Below are positions 1 to 13,573 of a DNA stretch of 64,000 bases, piece by piece. The DNA is from Caprella mutica (lineage: Eukaryota; Arthropoda; Malacostraca; Amphipoda; Caprellidae), in contig CANNZV010000947.1 in NCBI GenBank assembly GCA_947561585.1, positions 124,001 to 188,000 of the forward strand. Direction: 5' to 3'. The notes under the pieces were generated by a model. That model searched no databases, was not told the DNA's origin, and saw only the letters and a program-made list of their open reading frames with translations. The position numbers were made by a program, and so were the translations under genes. Every line of letters begins with the position of its first letter. The first letter of the stretch is position 1.

Positions 1-164
1 AAGTAACTGCTAGTACTTTTCTCTAGGTGCAGTACTAGGTGATAATGTGAACTGTTGTAAATTGAGACTAATGGTGCGTGGGATGTGACTGCATGAGTCC
101 TATTTACTCACTTCGGTGTGCTAAATGAACTCTTTTGAGCTTGCAGATGCTGTGCGATATATAT

Positions 165-477
165 AGGTATAGTGAGAGGTATACTGCAAGGTACAGGTAT
201 AGTGAGAGGTATAGGTATATTGCGAGATATAATGAGAAGTATAGTGCAATGCATAGGTATAGTGAGAGGTATAGTGCAATGCATAGGTATAGTTTGAGGT
301 ATATAGGTATAATAAGAGGTATAGTGTATAGGTATAGTGCAAGGTATAGTGCATGATTTATGTATAGTGCAAGGTATAGTGCATGATTTATGTATAGTGC
401 AAGGTATAATTGTAGTGCAAGATATAAGTATAGTGCAAGGTATAAGTATAGTGCAAGGTATAGTGCAAGGTATAAGT
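165..477. repeat. Minisatellite built on ggtatagtg(c/a)
   Basis: Imperfect tandem copies of a short unit around ggtatagtgcaaggtatagt. The open frames across it on both strands are Tyr/Arg/His low-complexity translations of the repeat and not genes. The core is shared with the array at 53185-53620. Confidence 0.85.
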
Positions 478-2800
478 GCGTTTAATTACATTTATGAACT
501 ATGTTTTTCTATAGCAATGTGAAGCTGACATCATTTGTAATTCAATGAGTGTAACTTTTAACTTGTTTGGTGGTGAGAAAATATACATAATATATATGTG
601 TAATAAAATACACAGTGTGTGCTTGTAATTCACACAGTGTGTCCACACACACCACACAGATACACATACAGTGTATATCTTTTTCTTAAACTTTTTTAGT
701 TAAAGTTTTTATTGATGTACCTTATAAGTACCTGCCTATGTACTTAAAAGTACCTGCCCCCTAACCATGTACTTACCTTAGGGGGTCAAGGTGAGGGTAG
801 CAGAAGGTGAAACATTTACCACCAGATGGAGAAAGGTGAATTATTGAAGAACTTGCAGAAGAATGAAAAATAGGAAGTTCAATGTGACTGTTTTTTAATT
901 TTTAGAAAAGGATATTTTGACAAAATGATATGAATTTTGAACATTAAATTTCTTTTCTCAAAAAGTATTAGTATATTTGTTCTATTTATTCTTATTTCAC
1001 CATTAAACGTCTTAGATGTTTGCTCAATGTAGCATTCATAATGTTGAAGATAAGTTTCCGTAATGTTGAAGGTGTGTTTCCATATGTTTTTTCAACATGT
1101 GTCGATTGAGTTCAAACATCGTGACTGACTGAATTTATCCAGACTATTGAGTTAAAAAGATTGACTATTTTAAAACATATTTACAGTGATAATGTATAAA
1201 TAAATTAACCATACTGTATATTCCCCATGCAACACGTATAATTTTATATATTAAATATGTCCCTTATTGTTAATATCGAAATGATTTTAAAAAATTCTGT
1301 TAAATTTTGGTATTTTAACTATTTAGAACTATATTATAGTATAAAATTATATTATTTGTAAATTACATTTACTTTAGACTTAATATTTCGAAGTCCCTTG
1401 TATCTTTTTTGACGTCAATATGGATTTATATTCCAAAACAAAGATTAATGTTTCAATCAAATTTAATCAATCAATTAAATTAATTTTTGCCTATTTATAA
1501 AATATATTTTTTAATGTTAAACTCCATATAAATTTACTTAATATATAAATATTATTCTTTTTTTATCACACTTTTATTGAATAATTTTGTAGCTATGGTA
1601 CTCTGCGTAATGAATCAATTATTTAACTCTTTTTTTGACATCTTCTTCCCCATGTTACGAAATAAGGACCAGGTGGGCGGGTCCTTTGGTTACAGTAGAT
1701 ACGAATTTAAGACCTTTCACTTTTCGAATATATCTCCTTACCATTCATATACCACATTAATATATTGCACATGTTATCAATGCATATATTCTTTATATAA
1801 ACGTACACACTATCGATGTATAAGCTTTCTCAACCTTGACTCAGATGCATAACAGCTGATTCTTTGATAACTATACATACCCTGACTCACACATGTCTCT
1901 GTCATAAGTCTGTCCTTTTGCTTGCTATGCCTTCATTTATTACTAACTTATAATGTCATTTCTTATTAACACAGTGATTCTCAAACTGTTCAACAAAGGT
2001 TTTACATCTGCACTTTGTAGAATTCCTGAAACATCTGTTCAGATACGGGAAGTAAATATTCACAAAAATAACTTAGTTATAATATTTTCTTTACAAAAAT
2101 TAGTGTACCAATATTTTGAATTATATTCTTTACATTATCTAAGTATTGCTCACGTTGAATGAATAGGCTTATAAACTTTCGAGAACTATGACTGTGCAGG
2201 CATATTAATCTTGCTTCTGTTGAATAGGTTATATGTTTTTATAGAATTAACTTTATCGTGATATTTTATCCCTATTTAATATAGTGCGCTGCACCTATTT
2301 ACTCTATAAACTTTGAGAATAACTTATATTATATCTGTACTTACTTTTATTAATTAGTGAACTGATTAGTTGCAATAAAAGCACATTTGCTTATTTATTA
2401 ATTCAATTTCGATCAAATGACTCTAATAATATTCAAATTACATATTTAATTACATATATTTAATATAATTTAATTTAAATTAAATTATAATTAATATTTC
2501 CTAATTACTTGTATTGCACAATTTAGATTGGAAATGTTCAAAATAACAAACACATATAAAAGTAAAGAAAATATCCCAATATCATCAGTCATAGCCATTA
2601 TTAGTTTCTATTGATAAATTGACTCTGATAGAACTACACTAATTGGTATTATATTACTAAATTGGTCACTGATATCATAATTAACTTTGCACTTCGAGGA
2701 GAAAATATAAATAGTACATGAATATCAATATGTATCTATTTTTCTATAAATCTATTTTAAAACTTGCTCTTTCTATATCTCTTTCCATCAATTTCCCTCT

Positions 2801-3275
2801 CAATCTCTCTATTTCTCTCTCAATCTCTCTATTTCTCTCTCAATCTCTCTATTTCTCTCTCAATCTCTCTATTTCCCTCTCAATCTCTCTATTTCTCTCT
2901 CAATCTCTCTATTTCTCTCTCAATCTCTCTATTTCTCTCTCAATCTCTCTATTTCTCTCTCAATCTCTCTATTTCTCTCTCAATCTCTCTATTTCTCTCT
3001 CAATCTCTCTATTTCTCTCTCAATCTCTCTATTTCTCTCTCAATCTCTCTATTTCTCTCTCAATCTCTCTATTTCTCTCTCAATCTCTCTATTTCTCTCT
3101 CAATCTCTCTATTTCTCTCTCAATCTCTCTATTTCTCTCTCAATCTCTCTATTTCTCTCTCTATCTCTTTCTCAATCTCTCTATTTCTCACTCAATCTCT
3201 CTATTTATCTCTCACTTAATTTCTCTCTCAAACTCTATTTTTCTCTCTCTCAATTTCTCTCTAAATCAATCTCTC
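2801..3275. repeat. 20-bp pyrimidine minisatellite
   Basis: Eighteen nearly perfect copies of a 20-bp unit, caatctctctatttctctct, run from 2801 to 3160 and then decay to about 3275. One strand is almost entirely pyrimidine. Two overlapping frames stay open through it (Ser/Leu/Ile repeats) because the unit has no stop in those frames. This is a repeat artefact, not a gene. Confidence 0.95.
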
Positions 3276-3480
3276 TATTACTCGCTATAGCAGATAGTCT
3301 TTCTCTTCCTATTACAAACGGCTCTAGAGTCTTTTCCAAACATGTCAGTGTTGTTTCTACGTACCAGTGGGTTAATTGAATTCACTCTCAATTTTGGAGG
3401 TTAAATTTGCTTTAGTACAATGAGAGGTTACAATTGTGTTCTTATTCAAATGAAGAATAATACGGATATATAATGAATTT

Positions 3481-3588
3481 ACAGTATCTAGATATGATAT
3501 TTAGATACAGTATCTAGATATGATATTTAGATACAATATCTATATATGATATTTAGATACAATATTTACATATGATATCTAGATCTCT
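3481..3588. repeat. 26-bp minisatellite, four copies
   Basis: Four copies of an approximately 26-bp unit containing gtatctagatatgatattta. The sequence is AT-rich and partly palindromic. Confidence 0.8.
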
Positions 3589-4422
3589 ATTAGTAACTTT
3601 CACGAATAAATTGTTTCAAATTGCAATAATGAAGATATCTTCAATATTCTGACACTTGATATGATGTATTATATTATATCTTACGTGAATTCATTACCTA
3701 GGCAGGTATTCAATTATTAATTAAGCTTGTCGACCACCCAATGGTACGTACCATCCGTTCAATAAGTACCTTGCCATGCTATTCCTATGTACACATAATT
3801 ACTTGAGTGCTGTAAGCTTAGTAGGGGTTAACCTTTTTCTATTATTTTAGGCAAGGTAAATTTACTGCTCTTACTCGCCCTTTTTAAGGACATTTCACTC
3901 AGCAATGTCCTTGATCTTCACATAACGAAATGTGTATAGACTAAACGTCTCGAAAAATGAAGCCCTTCACATTTAATAATATTTACATGAAATAGATTTA
4001 ACAAATTGAATTAATTTTCATTGTCATTTTTTTAAACAATTTTATACCATTTTTTTATACACTTTCTTAAATTATTTTATCTAGTAAAAAAAGTTTTGAA
4101 TAATCAATCAAATTCACAAAGTTTTTGATACAGTATCAGGCCATTGCATTTAGGCAGCATTTTCCCGATCACCTGTAATTATTCAAATGTTCTACTTGTA
4201 TGCCTACATTAAGTACTTTGTAGGCACGAAAGAAAGGAGCCTACGGCCTATCGTGACTCCTTCATGAGTCTTCATTGTCTTACACTAAAGTATTTCATTC
4301 ATTTTAACCGAGAGTGTGTACGGTGAATGGAAGGCACGGTGATTTTGAATGAAGATATATTGTGAAAAACTAATATAGAATGAAGGGAATATCAGCCATA
4401 GTTAGTATTTTTAATAGTTAGA

Positions 4423-4639
4423 AGGTAAGTTCCGAATTATCGGTCAGTGGTACATCTTCGGTCATATATGGAAAAGCAATATAAAAATAGTTATTATTAC
4501 ACAGTTATTATTACAGTTATTATTACAATAGTTATTATTACACAGTATTAGATAGCACTGTGTAATAATAACTATTTTTATATAGTTTTCCATATATGAC
4601 CGAAGATTTACTACTGACCGATAATTCGGAACTTACCCT
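4423..4639. mobile_element. MITE family A, full copy
   Basis: Long terminal inverted repeats: the left end reads aggtaagttccgaattatcg and continues into gtacatcttcggtcatatatg. The right end is the reverse complement, ending in cggaacttaccct. The centre is AT-rich with ttattattaca repeats. There is no coding capacity, as expected of a non-autonomous hairpin element. Nine loci of this family are listed in the window. Confidence 0.85.
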
Positions 4640-5159
4640 AGTAAACTAAATAGTTATGGTAAATTAAATTGAAAAGGCTAAAGTAAATATAAACATTAAA
4701 TATATATGAAAAAGAAGAATAGTGATAATTAAGTGAATTTAACTGCCGTTACATTATTTTGAAATTAGATATTTTTATTGGTACAGTTTACTGAAAAGTT
4801 ATCCCAATATGATTAATATATGTTGCGAATTTGCCAGTCAACATACATATTTCACTATCCTGTATATGAATATACTAAATCCTTTATATATTTTCTCCCC
4901 TATATAAGTATGGTCATAGGTTATTTGTTTTCACTTGCCGTATATGTTCTAACAATTCTTAGTTTGTTATCCTTACAAATTTATATGTTTATTTTCGTTA
5001 GGTGGTTGGTAGCTCTGAAAATGATTGAAAATGCGAAGATTTACAATATTATTAAAGCAAACAATCCTATTATTCCTCATAATATTAATCAATACTTTAT
5101 TATTACGGTTATTAATTGAATTTTTGATATTTATGAGTAAATTCAATTATTTACATAAT

Positions 5160-5365
5160 ATGTATTTAAATTAATTAACCCTGTGTCCTAATTTAAATTA
5201 GTTAACTATATGTTAAATTAGTAATTCCAATTATTTACCCAATATTTATTTAAATTAATTAATTCTCTGCCTGAATTTAAATTAGTTAACTATTTGTTAA
5301 ATTGGTAATTCCAATATTTATTTAAATTAACTAACCCTCTGTCCTAATTCAAATTAGTAAACTAT
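5160..5365. repeat. AT-rich tandem repeat, about three copies
   Basis: Three imperfect copies of a 75-86 bp unit containing aaattagttaacta and ctctgtcctaattt. Confidence 0.7.
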
Positions 5366-5521
5366 ACTCTATACATTGTTCACAAGGCGCCTTGGTTGAC
5401 ACCATATGGTTAGCACATGGTGACAACATAAGAACCACATTAGTATTCTCAACATGACTCACTGTGTCTCTAGTGATGAGTCAGTGTGATGAGTGAGGGT
5501 ACTTACTCATCATTGTGAAGT

Positions 5522-5762
5522 GAATTCACCATTGCTGTACTATATGTCTCTCTCACCATCATCATATAGCAGTATATTCATCACGAATTCACCATTGCTA
5601 TACTATATATCTCTCACCATCATCATATAGCAGTATATTCATCACAAATTCACCATTGCTATACTATATGTCTCTCACCATCATCATATAGCAGTATATT
5701 CATCACGAATTCACCATTGCTATACTCACCATCATGCATCATCTAGCAGCATATTCATCACT
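5522..5762. repeat. 61-63 bp minisatellite, about four copies
   Basis: Each copy starts with aattcaccattgctatacta and carries caccatcatcatatagcag. The last copy is internally shortened. Confidence 0.85.
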
Positions 5763-6419
5763 CTTAACTGTTCACCACATCACACTAGATTTGTATCACT
5801 CTATTCATTAGAACTAAGGTTACTGGTTATAAAACTGCAAATCCTTTCTAACTTTGTTCAATATATTTATTATAATATGTAATGTAAGTTGTTTGGGTGA
5901 GTTTTTCACTATATAGTATATAATACACCCTCGGACTTTCTAAGTAAAGAAAAAGAATTTTTAGAAACAATGAAGTACTGATTTCACAGTGGCTTCCAAT
6001 ACCGTTACCTAAATAGCATTATTACTAAAAAACGCTAGGTATAGTTATACTACCTAAAAGTCTACCTAAATACCTAATTACCATTAAATTTACGACAATA
6101 TGAGAGATATTTAGTAAACCTCACTTGTTCTTCTATTGAATCGCATAGAAATGTCAGACAGTGACGGTTGAGCGTGACTATTTCTTCGATCATTATTTGA
6201 TCGATTAACTTTGATGTGTAATCTGTAGACCTTAGATTTATTAATTTAAAGCATTTCCAAATAAATTTTAATTTAGAGTGGAGGTGTCCTATCCCACACT
6301 CCTTCTCATTCCTACCAATCTTTTTGTCTTTCCTCCGGAAGTTTCTGAGCATTGCTCTGAGATGACTGCATCTGTGACGTCATCACTTATCTAGTCACGG
6401 TCAGGCTGGGTATAGAGAC

Positions 6420-6444
6420 GGGGGGGAAGGGAGGGGTAGAAGGG
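6420..6444 (+). other. G-rich run with quadruplex potential
   Basis: Four G-tracts of three or more (ggggggg, ggg, gggg, ggg) lie within 25 bases, separated by loops of 1-5 bases. This is a canonical quadruplex pattern in an otherwise AT-rich setting. A second G-rich stretch follows at about 6457-6472. A tgacgtca palindrome (CRE/ATF type) lies at about 6376. This might be promoter-associated, but no transcript start can be assigned. Confidence 0.5.
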
Positions 6445-7004
6445 TTTTTTAAACAGTGGGAAGGGGGGCGGGTACACAATTCTGTCAAGGTGAAGTGCTC
6501 AGGTAACTGATTTTAACGAAGATATTCAATGATGTTATTTTTCTTGTCATATTTTCAAACTGTTATCAAGTTTTTTATATGCAATAATATTTTCTCTATT
6601 ATATTTCCTCTAAAGATTATATTGTAATTCAATCATGAATGATTGTAAGAAGTTAAATTTATCATTAATTCATTTCTGTAGCTATACGAGCAGTGAAATA
6701 ATTTTTCAATTACTTTAACTACCTATTACATGTTTTAACTTCAGAAACTTTAAATTTATTTATTTATTTTAAATAAATGGATTTTTGCTTTTTATATATA
6801 AGAATGATATTTGATGTACTTCTTTTTGATATATTTTATTTTAACTAAATAAAAGATTTGACTGGATAAAAGAAGGCAGCATTTATTCACTGTTCATATT
6901 TTCACTGAATGTTTGACTTTATTTATAAATTATTTGTTTATTATATCTAACTTCTAATTTATTTAGCTTTGAAATATTTTCAAATATTCTCTTCCCTCGA
7001 AATT

Positions 7005-7150
7005 AGGGTAAAATCCAAGTTATCGAACGGTTCCACAGTATCGAACAGGCGCTAAAAAATATATAATAATTATTATTTACTGGTTATTTTAATTATATTT
7101 TTCTCACGTGTTCGAAAATATGGAACTGTCCGATAAGTCAGAACAACCCC
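7005..7150. mobile_element. MITE family A, degenerate copy
   Basis: The left arm begins agggtaaaatccaagttatc and includes ggttccacagtatcgaac. The right arm has gttcgaaaatatggaactgt followed by ccgataagt, roughly its reverse complement. The centre (aataattattatttactgg) matches the copy split by the LTR element near 59100. Confidence 0.6.
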
Positions 7151-7591
7151 AACTCTATTTTCTTTTCACAACCTCCTTCCACCGGAACAGCTTTGTATTT
7201 ATCTATTCTATTTATTTGCAGTGTTATTTTGACCCTCAGAAGCGGAAGTACCCTCTCTTTGCAGGCTTTTTGAGGGTCGAGTCGAGACATTTGGTTTTGT
7301 TTGACGCTTCATTTTCCTCTTCTCACCAATTAGGATTTTTTTTTTGCTAAATCTTAGGAGATTTGAACAGATTTTTTTAAAATATAAATAATGGCAATGG
7401 AAATCATTTAAATTGATTAGAATTACACTGTAAGCTCTATTTTAGACTTTGAATTAATAAAGTGTCATTATATAGCCTAAATATTCACTATAAATGATTC
7501 TTAATCTAACCAAAATTATTCATATTAATCATTTTAAATTAATTATGATAATTCTGGAGTATAAAAACAAAACAATTAATGGTTAAGTAAT

Positions 7592-7868
7592 TATTCCTGT
7601 ACTATCAGTTACTATTCCTGTACTATCAGTTACTATTTTTTCCATTACTGTACTTTTAATGTACTATCAGTTACTATTCCTGTACTATCAGTTACTATTC
7701 CTGTACTATCAGTTACTATTCCTGTACTATCAGTTACTATTCCTGTACTATCAGTTACTATTTTTGCCATTACTGTACTTTTAATGTACTATCAGTTATT
7801 ATTCCTATACTATCAGTTACTATTCCTGTACTATCAGTTACTATTCCTGTACTATCAGTTACTATTCC
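7592..7868. repeat. 21-bp minisatellite with higher-order unit
   Basis: Repeats of tactatcagttactattcct, interrupted twice by the same spacer (ccattactgtacttttaatg). The array therefore grew in larger blocks as well as single units. Confidence 0.9.
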
Positions 7869-8715
7869 TACTATTCCCACCATTACTCACTCAAATTCCC
7901 GTAACTCCATAGTTGGCTCATTTCCAACCTGTTCCTCCAGTTCCTCTTCCCTCTTTAGCGTATAAAGCAGAGTAAAGAATTCGTTTTAGCTACTTTAACA
8001 TCTTAAGTTAGATCAAACTTACATTGAATTCTTTTACGCTTTACGGAGGAAAAGCATGACAATTTATTTATTTTTATAGTCCTACTTTTATTCATAGTTT
8101 GTATTTATTTCCACAGTTCCATTCATATGAAGATACATATTTACATGCACGATACAAAGCAATTTAGGAAGTACAAATTATACTGCAAAATAGTCAATAT
8201 AGTTTTTATGCTCATATGTTCTATGTTATTTATGGTAGTTCATATATATTCAAATTGCAGTACTTTGAGCTTAATCATTTTAATGGCTATTTTTTATAGC
8301 ATATATCATATTTATTTGTTTGATGGATGTCTGCTGCCGTCATTTAAATTCTTCTATTCATCGTAGAGAATTTAGTATTATTATTCAAGCATTTATTCCT
8401 AAATTATATCAATACATATATTTTATATTTAAAGAATCGACTTATGATGTAAAATTAAATTGTTATTTAATATATTCCTCAAAAACGAAACTGCATATCA
8501 TTCTCAAGCTTTAATAACTACTGCACATTTATTTCTTATTAGTAAATATATAATTATTTCTAATTTTATTAACTTTAATGGACTATTTGATGTTTCGAAA
8601 AATGTTACACTTTTGGTGTAGCTACTGGGGCTTTAAAATGCCTCCCCTGAAAAATATAACTAATTATGAGTTATGACAATGAGCTACATATATGCGCATG
8701 CGCAGAACTTGCCCT

Positions 8716-8938
8716 GAACTAGTTACTACAGACTGCACCCTAGTTACTACAGACTGTACCCTAGTTACTACAGACTGTACCCTAGTCACCTAGTACTAAT
8801 TACTACAGACTGTACCCTAGTCACCTAGTATAGGTACTAGTTACTACAGACTGTACCCTAGTTACTACAGGCTGTACCGGGTACCCTAGTCACCTATCAC
8901 TAGTTACTACAGACTGTACCCCAGACACCTAGTAAGTA
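8716..8938. repeat. Minisatellite on tagttactacagactgtacc
   Basis: About eight copies of ctagttactacagactgtac, some separated by cctagtcacctagta. Confidence 0.9.
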
Positions 8939-9534
8939 ACTCAACCTGGTGGTCAGAACAAACGACTGTTGTTAAACCACTAATACTCATGGGGACTCTG
9001 ACTCATATTCAGAGTCTGGAGTTTATAAAATTTATAAATGTATGAGGATTATATATCTGCATCACTTTTAATAAATATTTTTACCATCTGAATAACAATT
9101 TAATAGAATTAAAGTAAGTTAATAGTATAACGAAGTTAGTTTTTGTTGTGTATCATAGCTTTATATTTGAAGATTGTCTTAAAATGGTGCGAAGGATGTT
9201 CGCGGCGTTTATTGGGCATGTTTTTTCACGCACCAATGCCCCTCTGCACGTGCTTTAGATTGATGAGCTGGTGTGGGAAATAGAGGGGAAACAGAGGGGA
9301 TTTGGTGGCTAACCGCTTTGGGTAAACAGGGGAAATTGGGGTAGTTAAATTGAATGGAAATGTGATGTTTGTTTAGAGGGAAATGAGCTGAAAAGAATTA
9401 GTTCGAGTGACAGCAGATTTAACTCAACTCGAAAATATCTTGAAACTGTAAAATATGAATGCTATAATGAAACATGAAAGGAGAAATGAATTGGTTGGTT
9501 AATTAGGTACCAAAATATGAAAGAAATCATCACT

Positions 9535-9677
9535 AGGGCAAGTTCTTAACTATCGATCAGGTCCACATTTACGGACACATAAGAAAAAATTATATAGAAA
9601 TAAAATAATATTTATTATACAATTGTTTCTTACGTGTCCGAAAATGTGGACCTGACCGATAATTAAGAACTTACCCT
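9535..9677. mobile_element. MITE family A, full copy
   Basis: Near-perfect hairpin. The left end is agggcaagttcttaactatc followed by gatcaggtccacattt. The right end is aaatgtggacctgaccgata followed by attaagaacttaccct. The AT-rich centre is about 40 bp. Confidence 0.85.
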
Positions 9678-10579
9678 AGACAAATTTATTCGCTTTAAAT
9701 TAATTTAATGAATGATAGGAATTATAGTCCCAAAATCCATTCCTTTCTTAATATTAAATATAAATCAGTAATTTATGTCAATATTTTTGTTATCATCTAT
9801 GCGTGCTATTAATGTGCAATGTTTAATAACCTTAATTAAACTCACTGTATTTGATGTCAAATACCATCTAATAGTGGTCAAACATTTTAACTTTATTTTG
9901 TTCAGTACATTGTTTTCCATCGTCGAAAAGTCCCTCTCATTTTCGTCTGCATTTCAAATCTCTAAAGTTTAGACTCGCTTTACTGGCTTCAGTTTGACGG
10001 ATGAGTCGTGATTGACTAAAAAAACTAAAACACGGACCGATTCTCCGCCTTACAGGGATAACTGACATCAAAGAAATGATTGTGTTAAATGTTTTCAAAC
10101 TTTCATTATTCGTTAACAATGGTGCAGGTTTGTATGATGATCAATTGGTTCCATGAACTAATCTGTTAAATAGCATTTAGCGTAATGAATTTACATAAAA
10201 TGTTCATAATGAAGGCAGTTAATTCTCTCTGTAAGCATACTTATTTAATCATATGTTATATATTTCTTTTGTGTTGTTATTCTTTTTTATCATTGCTTAA
10301 CAATATTTGTAAGTGACCTCTTTCATACAATATTGTTAGTAATATTTACTTTTTATTTGAAACTTGTAGGTTCATATTAGAAATTAATTTATTATTTTAT
10401 GTTTTTAATTTTTTTTTCGGAAATTGACCTGATTTAAATATTTAACCTAAATTTAAATATGTGATAATTTGTTATAAACAATTTATCATTTAAGTATTGA
10501 AAGAATGATATGGTGAAATTTAATTAAATTATGATATTTTTTCGAACTACTGTTTATATTTTTTCCATATTATGTATAT

Positions 10580-10690
10580 ACTCATACTCATAATGATATG
10601 ATTACTCATAACTATTCACTATTACTCATACTCATAATGATATGATAACTCATAACTATTCACTATTACTCATACTCATAATGATATCAT
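10580..10690. repeat. 44-bp minisatellite, about 2.5 copies
   Basis: Unit contains actcatactcataatgatat and gactcataactattcactatt-like halves. Confidence 0.8.
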
Positions 10691-10749
10691 AATTTGGTAG
10701 ACTTTCAATGACTCCTTTGACTCTCTTCTCTTGAGTCTTAGATGAAAGA

Positions 10750-11095
10750 ACTACTGTGGGTAGCTTACTGAGATAGCTTACTATTACTAGAAGTAGCTTA
10801 CTGAGATAGCTTACTAGTTAGCTTATTGAGGTAGTTTGCTAGATATAGCTTACCGAGATAGTGGATAGCTTACCGAGGTAGCTTATTGAGATAGTGGATA
10901 GCTTACCGAGGTAGCTTATTGAGATAGTGGATAACTTACTGAGGTAGCTTATTGAGATAGTGGATAACTTACCGAGGTAGCTTATTGAGATAGTGGATAG
11001 CTTACCCAGGTAGCTTATTGAGATAGTGGATAGCTTACTGGGGTAGATTGCTAGATATAGCTTACTATTACTAAAGATAGCTTGATTGAGATAGC
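10750..11095. repeat. Minisatellite on gtagcttattgagatagtgg
   Basis: A core of about 33 bp, gtagcttattgagatagtgg plus atagcttaccgag, is repeated about six times with flanking half units of tagcttactgagatagctta. Confidence 0.9.
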
Positions 11096-11286
11096 TTAAA
11101 AGCTCACTTATAAGCTATCTTTAGAGATGTAACATACTTTTCTCTGACGGTACATGACACAAGGCAATGCTAATTACTACAGGTGTACATGCTAACTAGT
11201 TACCTGTGGAACTGTTTAACACCTACAGGTGTTGTTTATTTGGTATTTTAGCGAGGTGGTATTAATTACTATATGATATATACCGT

Positions 11287-11449
11287 CAACGTATATAGCG
11301 TCACAAGACAACGTATATAGCGTCACAAGACAACGTATATAGCGTCACAAGACAACGTATATAGCGTCACAAGACAACGTATATAGCGTCACAAGACAAC
11401 GTATATAGCGTCACAAGACAACGTATATAGCGTCACAAGACAACGTATA
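11287..11449. repeat. 22-bp perfect minisatellite
   Basis: Seven perfect copies and a partial one of a 22-bp unit made of caacgtatatagcgtcac plus aaga. There is no variable spacer, so this is not a CRISPR-type array. The lack of divergence suggests recent expansion. The array is flanked by gatatata on the left and tatatcatata on the right. Confidence 0.95.
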
Positions 11450-12901
11450 TCATATAATATAAATTAACAGTTACTGTATTCGAAAAATTAAATTATTGCA
11501 TTTTTTAAGGAGAAATAATAACAATGTTTTTGGAATAAAGTAGGAATATGTAAACTAGTTAATTCTCAACTTCTAAAAATAACATTTTTTTATGAAACAA
11601 AACAGGAAAATATATATTAGTTGATTGTGAAACTTTTACAAATAGTTAATGCTTCTATGGTAATTTATATATACATTAATAAAAAAAAATACTAAATCAT
11701 GGCTTACCACCAGTAACGTGTATCTTTTATAGTTAAGATTTACACACAGGTAGTACGTACGTTGGGAAAAACATAAAAAGAGGCGTGACAATGTTAGAAA
11801 TATTGGTAACAGTGTCACATTTGTCACAGGGTAACACGGTATTGATGTTTGTTACGTTACACTAGAGTTATATAGTGAACGACTGTAATAATAATGTTAT
11901 TATTTACTGAGGGTCATAAAATAGTAATAAAACTACTGGTCATAGAATTCATTGTCAGGTCCAGGTTGTCCACTGCTTGTCCTGATGATGAATAGAAATC
12001 TTTCTATTCGAAAGCTTGAAACTTAAGAAAAAAACCTCAACGTTAAGTTTAAATATGGATTTAGCGATGAGTTTGTATCTTTTCAATCAAATAAAATAAT
12101 TAAGTGTTAAGTAATCAATATACAGGCTATTGTGTATTTGTGTAACAATATCTTTAATACCTATATCATTAAATCCTTTACTTTGATATTAATTCATTTT
12201 AATTTTTTACATTTTTCTACCATTTACAATATAAATATTAAATAATAAAATCTTTAAAAAAGTACTCGAAATTTTTTACCCCAAGTACTGAAAAACTAAC
12301 CAAGCTGTTAAAAAGCTCTGATAGTACAATAGCACTATTCATTTCAAAAGGTTAACAATAGCACACTAATAGCAATCTATTGTTGAGTACAATGAGAGAT
12401 CTGTGAAGATTGTGTTACAAAAAGTAACAAAAAACTTAGCCACGACTTACTGTGTGGTTAAAAAATATTATTTAAACTCTATAGAAATTGAGCCCTTTTT
12501 TTCAAAAGGGAAATTTGAACAGATATCATATCACTGATTTACCCATTGATTTCTACTTTGTGGTTTGAATGTAACTTGACAATATATTGTTGATGAATAG
12601 ATTTCTAATTTAGGGTATAATTATGAATATAGAAATATGTATAAAATAGTATTTAAAATATAGACTATATTTATAAAAAATTAAATTATAAATGAAATAT
12701 AAAAATATAAGATATATTAAACAATATAAAATGTACATATAAATAAATATTTAATATACTAACAATATAAAATACACTATATATAAATATATAAAATACG
12801 AGTAGTTATATAAAAAATTAATTACTCTTATAAATAACAAAGTATTTTCTGATGGCTCATGCAGAACAGAAATTTCTTTCACACAACATTATTAGCAGAT
12901 T

Positions 12902-12986
12902 CAAGGGAAGTAGTTATGGTGGGGCCATAGAAGATTAAGAAAGGACATTTCTTAATCTTCTATGGCCCCACCATAACATCTCCCTT
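12902..12986. other. Long perfect hairpin
   Basis: A 30-bp left arm (12913-12942, beginning gttatggtggggccatagaa) and a 30-bp right arm (12948-12977) are exact reverse complements around a 5-base loop, ggaca. Beyond a short mismatch the stem resumes with caaggga pairing tcccttg. It could be a minute foldback element or a transcribed hairpin RNA. It matches neither MITE family in the window. Confidence 0.7.
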
Positions 12987-13445
12987 GGTATGCAGAATTT
13001 TAAACTACAAAGATTGTACTCAATTCATGTAATACTCGTGATCGTAATTTTGTCTTACTTTGATCTCTAGAAGATACTGAAGATCTTCAAACATCGTTAG
13101 TGGAGATCTTCTAAAGAAGCTCATAATCTTCTATTGTCGTTGTAGATTATCTGAATAACTATTTCTTTATTGATATCGAAGGTAAAAGCATTAGTAATTT
13201 AAATGCAAGGCGAAATAATTGTTCAAGACATATATACCCTTCATTTTTTATGTCAATTACGATATTGTGGTTATAATTATTAGTTCTTCAAACAATTATA
13301 TATTAAAGGTTTCATTGTACAAAAGTATTAATACATTCGAATAACTTACTTTATGAAAATACCTATAACGAACATAGAAAGAATTAGATATGAAGATTTT
13401 AATACAGCTTAGTTTAATTTATTTAGGTATTATATATGTTATATA

Positions 13446-13573
13446 CAAATCATCGGTCGGTTTCACATCTTCTGTCATATAAGAAGGAAACAATTAAAAA
13501 ATATATTAATTATTTTATAATCTTCTTATATGACCGAAGATGTGAAACTGACCGATAATTCGTAACTTACTCT
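13446..13573. mobile_element. MITE family A copy, left end trimmed
   Basis: The left arm contains atcggtcggtttcacatctt. The right arm has gaccgaagatgtgaaactga followed by ccgataattcgtaacttact. The outermost bases of the left end are missing. Confidence 0.8.

Noticed and set aside
2718..3290. 190-codon and 151-codon open frames rich in Ser, Leu and Ile
   Set aside because: They lie entirely on the 20-bp caatctctctatttctctct array; two frames are open simply because the unit lacks stops.
11287..11449. CRISPR-like regular array
   Set aside because: Units are contiguous with no variable spacers, in a eukaryotic genome; it is a minisatellite.
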